Positions 61,116-64,000 of a DNA stretch of 64,000 bases are shown piece by piece. The DNA is from Candidatus Heimdallarchaeota archaeon. Its GTDB lineage: Archaea > Asgardarchaeota > Heimdallarchaeia > Hodarchaeales > Hodarchaeaceae. The notes under the pieces were generated by a model. It did no database searches. It worked only from the letters and a program-made list of their open reading frames with translations, and was not told the DNA's origin. The stretch spans positions 62,001 through 126,000 of the forward strand of contig RDOB01000007.1 in NCBI GenBank assembly GCA_011364965.1, in the 5' to 3' direction. A program made the position numbers and the translations under genes. Every line of letters begins with the position of its first letter. Positions within the stretch are counted from its first letter, which is position 1.

Positions 61116-62084
61116 ATGGCACTTATCAAAGGGGAAAAAAGTAAACCCCAGAAAAAAAGCTCGGCAGAAGAAGAAGATGAAGTCCTCGAATGCAAAAACT
61201 GCGGGTCAACAGACATAGTAGCAGATGAAAACCGGGGAGAACTGATCTGTGAAAAATGTGGATACGTCCTGGAAACACGCTTGATCGATGAAGGACCCGA
61301 ATGGCGAGCATTCAACTCAGAAGAACGTGATAAACGGAGCCGAGTCGGATCCCCCTCCACATTCTCAGTACACGACAAAGGGCTGTCCACAATCATAGGA
61401 TACGAAAACCGAGACACATTCGGAAATAAATTGACAGCATCCCGCCGCGCACAAATCTACCGCTTACGCAAATGGCAAATACGTACCCGCGTCCATTCTT
61501 CAATGGATCGTAACCTGGCATTCGCCATGAGCGAAATGGATCGGCTGGCATCCCAGCTGGGCATCCCCCGCAATGTAAAAGAAACAGCTGCTATCATCTA
61601 CCGAAAGGCGATAGAAAAACGCTTGGTTCGAGGACGATCGATAGAAGCCATGGTGGCAGCAACAATCTATGCATCAGCACGTGTACGCCGAGTACCCCGA
61701 ACTCTGGACGAAATCGCCAAAGAATCCCGGATCACAAAGAAAGAACTGGGCAGATGTTACCGACTCCTCCTACGAGAACTATACCTGAATATCCCCTTGG
61801 CATCCCCCATAGACTATCTAGTGCGCTTTGGGACAGAACTCCGCCTTTCAGGAGTCTGTCAACGCAAAGCAGCCGATATACTGAAACGCGCCAAAGCGGC
61901 AGGACTAACAGCAGGCAAAGATCCAACGGGCCTCGCAGCCGCCGCCATCTATATCTCAGGCATCATCAACGGGGAACGACGGACGCAACGGGAGATAAGC
62001 GAGGTAGCTCATGTTACGGAGGTAACTGTCAGAAACCGTTACAAGGAATTGGTCCGAAAACTGAGTATTGAGATCACTGTTTGA
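61116..62084 (+). CDS. tfb: Transcription initiation factor TFIIB
   Basis: A 322-residue basal factor that recruits RNA polymerase to TATA-bound promoters. The zinc ribbon is CKNCGS (about residues 25-30) and CEKCGYV (about 44-50). The B-reader SPSTFSVHDKGLSTIIGY follows, then two cyclin-like repeats (AFAMSEMDRLASQLGIPRNV and DYLVRFGTELRLSGV). C-terminal basic helix motif HVTEVTVRNRYKEL is typical. Base composition is visibly richer in G and C than the flanking AT-rich genes. Start ATG 61116 follows AATAAT. Confidence 0.96.
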   Translation: MALIKGEKSKPQKKSSAEEEDEVLECKNCGSTDIVADENRGELICEKCGYVLETRLIDEGPEWRAFNSEERDKRSRVGSPSTFSVHDKGLSTIIGYENRDTFGNKLTASRRAQIYRLRKWQIRTRVHSSMDRNLAFAMSEMDRLASQLGIPRNVKETAAIIYRKAIEKRLVRGRSIEAMVAATIYASARVRRVPRTLDEIAKESRITKKELGRCYRLLLRELYLNIPLASPIDYLVRFGTELRLSGVCQRKAADILKRAKAAGLTAGKDPTGLAAAAIYISGIINGERRTQREISEVAHVTEVTVRNRYKELVRKLSIEITV

Positions 62085-62108
62085 ACAATCATTTGAGGAG
62101 AAGGGAGT

Positions 62109-62150
62109 ACACCCGTTTTAGGGTGCTTTACTTTTTCTTTTTTACTTTTC
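62109..62150 (+). terminator. Hairpin and T-rich terminator after TFIIB
   Basis: CACCC (62110-62114) pairs with GGGTG (62121-62125) around GTTTTA, followed by CTTTACTTTTTCTTTTTTAC. It lies about 25 bases after the TFIIB stop and is a convincing end of transcription. Confidence 0.65.
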
Positions 62151-62261
62151 ATTTTTCTAGCTAACATTCTTTTGCTTTAGTATACTCGCAATTCTTGGGT
62201 TATTATAAACTAATTCTTTATTAAATTTACAGGATTGGTGTATTTGGTTATTTAAGGTTAA

Positions 62262-62669
62262 TTGATGATAAATATGGTCCCTGTAGAACCAGATGATTCA
62301 GAATTTGTAACAATAGTTTATTTTCATAAAAATTCTTCCATTAAAGATGGATTAATTATGAGAAATGAAGTTAAATTAAAGGAGTGGATTTTAGAAGAGA
62401 ATATTTCTCAATATTTACAATTTAAGCCCGAATTTTTCATTAGTTTTCATAATTGGATTGATTCTACAAATTCATTTGAAAAAATTCACAATTTTTTATT
62501 AGAACAGGTTAATGCTTTAAAACAGATGGAAAAATGGCGTAATCAAGGTGATCTTATTGTTACGCACATTGAAGAAAGACCTAGTATGATTTTCTTTGAT
62601 GTATCTCCAAGGATCTTTAAGAAAGTCTTACATTCTAAAGGGATCGCTTTCTCTGTAAAAGAAGAATAA
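62262..62669 (+). CDS. Hypothetical small acidic protein
   Basis: A 135-residue protein with AAGG eight bases before ATG 62262. It has no recognised family. The text mixes strands (FVTIVYFHKNSSIKDGLIM) and helices (FEKIHNFLLEQVNALKQMEKW), ending KGIAFSVKEE, and has no membrane segment. It stands alone between TFIIB and a minus-strand LAGLIDADG-like gene. Confidence 0.55.
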   Translation: MMINMVPVEPDDSEFVTIVYFHKNSSIKDGLIMRNEVKLKEWILEENISQYLQFKPEFFISFHNWIDSTNSFEKIHNFLLEQVNALKQMEKWRNQGDLIVTHIEERPSMIFFDVSPRIFKKVLHSKGIAFSVKEE

Positions 62670-62734
62670 AGTATCCCGAGGTATTTTGAAATTATAAAAA
62701 AAGAAAAAAGGAAGGGAAAAAGAATTAATGACTT

Positions 62735-64000
62735 CTAGATTCGATTTTTTTTCTTCTGTAATTGCTGATGCTTTTGCAGAAGGAGTTTTAAATCAGAGCG
62801 TCGATAGAACACCTGCCTAGAAAATCCACCTTCTTTTGCAACATTTGATGGAGTTAGTTCAATATTTTGGGCTATACATTGATAAATTGCAGTGATTGCA
62901 ACATCTGTTGTAATATCTTTTCGTTTATATGATTGTTTATGATTACGCTTTCCGAAATTCGCCAAAAATATCTCTTGAGCCTGCGTAAATGAATATTTTT
63001 CAGGCATTTTCCAGAATTTTGGTCGTTTTGACTTACCGTTAGGTTTGACCTCGATAAACAAACGTAGTTTCTGGAGCGATCTGATTCGATCTTTGAATAA
63101 TTTTGCTCCAGTCTCTGTAGATTTGTGATAAAGAGGTTGAATTAGTGGTTTTATCGATGGATGGTTATTAAGCTCAAGAGTTGATCGGATTTTATGATCG
63201 CTCATTATTGAGAGTAGTTGAATATTGACTTGAGTGGCAAGCTTGTTCGATTCTAGTCGTTCATTGGATACATTATTAACAATTTCACGTATTTTTCTTC
63301 GCTTCGACCAAAGACCTAAATAAAAATTGCTGATAGAATCATCACAGATTTTCCTCAGGTCTTTATCAAACGATTGAATTCCTTCTGAGAGGAGTCTAAA
63401 ACTCCAAACCTTGTCTCGCTTATGAAAATACAGCTCATTTGGATTTTTATAGTTTAACTGGTTACACAATTGTTGAACTAATTTCAGCTTTTCTGATGAA
63501 GACTGAAAATAATTTATTACATGATTTACTCCTGCATCATCTAATGCAAATGCTGCAAGAAACTGAACTTTGTAGTCTTTGAATTCCATTGGCAAATCTA
63601 TGATAAATTGGATAAATTTAGGTGTACGTAAGTCATCTAGTATCAATGTAGGAATTGCTCCTATTAAGGCATAACTAAGAGCTTTGGGATAGTTGACATT
63701 ATTCCCTTTACCATAAGGTCTTCGAGAAAGCTTTTCCAATAATGCACGCATATAACATTGCGTTTTAGGTGGTAAATCAAATCGAAAGATTTCTTTTTTT
63801 GATCTTAGCTGAGTCCAGCGGAGATCAGGATAGGCTCGTCCTTTTTTATGCACATTTCCATCACCAGATATATGACAGAGTGCCCTCCAAGCAGAAATGT
63901 CCATTTGAAATGGGAACTGAATGTATTCCAGTTCACCTGACATATTGAATCGTACAGCCTTCACTGATGCCTCAATCCCTGTAGGATCCAAGTTGACTGT
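62735..64000 (-). CDS. LAGLIDADG-like homing-endonuclease-type protein, N-terminus cut by the window edge
   Basis: The minus-strand frame is open from the window edge to its stop at 62735, with at least 420 codons visible. Residues about 30-60 of the visible part (WRALCHISGDGNVHKKGR) resemble the first LAGLIDADG helix and acidic site, and FLAAFALDDAGVNH, about 110 residues further on, resembles the second. The C-terminus carries a helix-turn-helix (VAKEGGFSRQVFYRRSDLK). Such proteins act as homing endonucleases, maturases or repurposed regulators. The host gene, if any, is outside the window. The apparent TTG start at 63991 is probably internal. Confidence 0.55.
   Translation of the reverse strand, partial: TVNLDPTGIEASVKAVRFNMSGELEYIQFPFQMDISAWRALCHISGDGNVHKKGRAYPDLRWTQLRSKKEIFRFDLPPKTQCYMRALLEKLSRRPYGKGNNVNYPKALSYALIGAIPTLILDDLRTPKFIQFIIDLPMEFKDYKVQFLAAFALDDAGVNHVINYFQSSSEKLKLVQQLCNQLNYKNPNELYFHKRDKVWSFRLLSEGIQSFDKDLRKICDDSISNFYLGLWSKRRKIREIVNNVSNERLESNKLATQVNIQLLSIMSDHKIRSTLELNNHPSIKPLIQPLYHKSTETGAKLFKDRIRSLQKLRLFIEVKPNGKSKRPKFWKMPEKYSFTQAQEIFLANFGKRNHKQSYKRKDITTDVAITAIYQCIAQNIELTPSNVAKEGGFSRQVFYRRSDLKLLLQKHQQLQKKKNRI

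Noticed and set aside
60982-61218. 78-codon frame overlapping the TFIIB start
   Set aside because: Overlaps the TFIIB zinc-ribbon coding sequence in another frame and has no ribosome binding site.
1-64000. Genome-wide reassignment of TGA as Trp
   Set aside because: TGA ends many intact genes here (for example TFIIB, pyrG, the adenine methylase) and Trp is written TGG throughout, so the three TGA cases are treated as local changes.
1-64000. tRNA, rRNA, CRISPR arrays or insertion sequences
   Set aside because: All gaps over 150 bases were read on both strands; no cloverleaf with a TTCGA-type arm, repeat-spacer pattern or transposase was found.

Overview
The window is about 37-40 percent GC and reads as a chromosomal segment of an Asgard archaeon, possibly of the Heimdallarchaeia type. 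That placement is an inference from gene content, not a computed phylogeny. Archaeal hallmarks are TFIIB, RNA polymerase subunit N, uS2, RadA, a PAC2-family protein and TATA-like promoters. Asgard hallmarks are a ubiquitin-like protein ending exactly in Gly-Gly with E1, E2 and RING proteins, a set of ESCRT-I, -II and -III components with Vps4, and three small GTPases of Arf and Rab/Ras type. No rRNA, tRNA, CRISPR array or insertion sequence was recognised.

Layout. 1-10.7 kb: accessory and metabolic genes (a Dam-like adenine methylase, an ArsM-like methyltransferase divergent from a TrmB-type regulator, a HAD hydrolase, two tiny membrane proteins, flavodoxin, a CDP-alcohol phosphatidyltransferase, an MFS transporter, threonine deaminase). 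10.9-19.9 kb: ubiquitin genes (E2, a RING/coiled-coil cluster, Ubl, E1) mixed with an Arf-like GTPase, a KaiC-like ATPase, a Yip1-like membrane protein and a PAP2 phosphatase. 20.1-28.8 kb: the ESCRT block (longin-like domain fused to a Rab-like GTPase, TSG101/Vps23-like, Vps28-like, a zinc-finger/coiled-coil/PH-like protein on the opposite strand, EAP30/Vps22-like, two ESCRT-III proteins, Vps4, Vps25-like). 29-33 kb: uS2, RpoN, an ATP-grasp ligase, RadA and a PAC2 protein. 33-40.5 kb: one uninterrupted pyrimidine operon, pyrG-B-I-D-K-F-C-E.

41.3-44.6 kb, minus strand: a second ubiquitin-like conjugation operon of bacterial flavour, tightly coupled and led by a 33-residue peptide gene with a strong ribosome binding site. 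It encodes the peptide, a JAB/JAMM peptidase fused to an RWD-like domain, a ThiF/E1-like enzyme and two tandem E2s. No beta-grasp modifier lies beside it. It is the best candidate here for an undescribed system. 44.7-46.2 kb: a beta-helix surface-protein gene broken by in-frame stops. 47.4-49.9 kb: an overlapping FakA-FakB(DegV)-PlsY trio, which suggests bacterial-type acyl-phosphate phospholipid synthesis. 50-60.6 kb: a Rab-like GTPase, large surface proteins (one with a legumain/caspase-like domain), an ArsR-type regulator and a broken secreted-protein gene. 61-64 kb: TFIIB, a small acidic protein and a LAGLIDADG-like protein cut by the window edge.

How the genes fit together. Ubl, E1, E2 and RING would tag cargo. 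The ESCRT-I and -II proteins would recognise tagged membrane cargo, ESCRT-III would remodel the membrane, and Vps4 would recycle the filaments. The GTPases and the Yip1-like protein are plausible membrane-identity partners. Functions are inferred from motifs read by eye; no database search was run.
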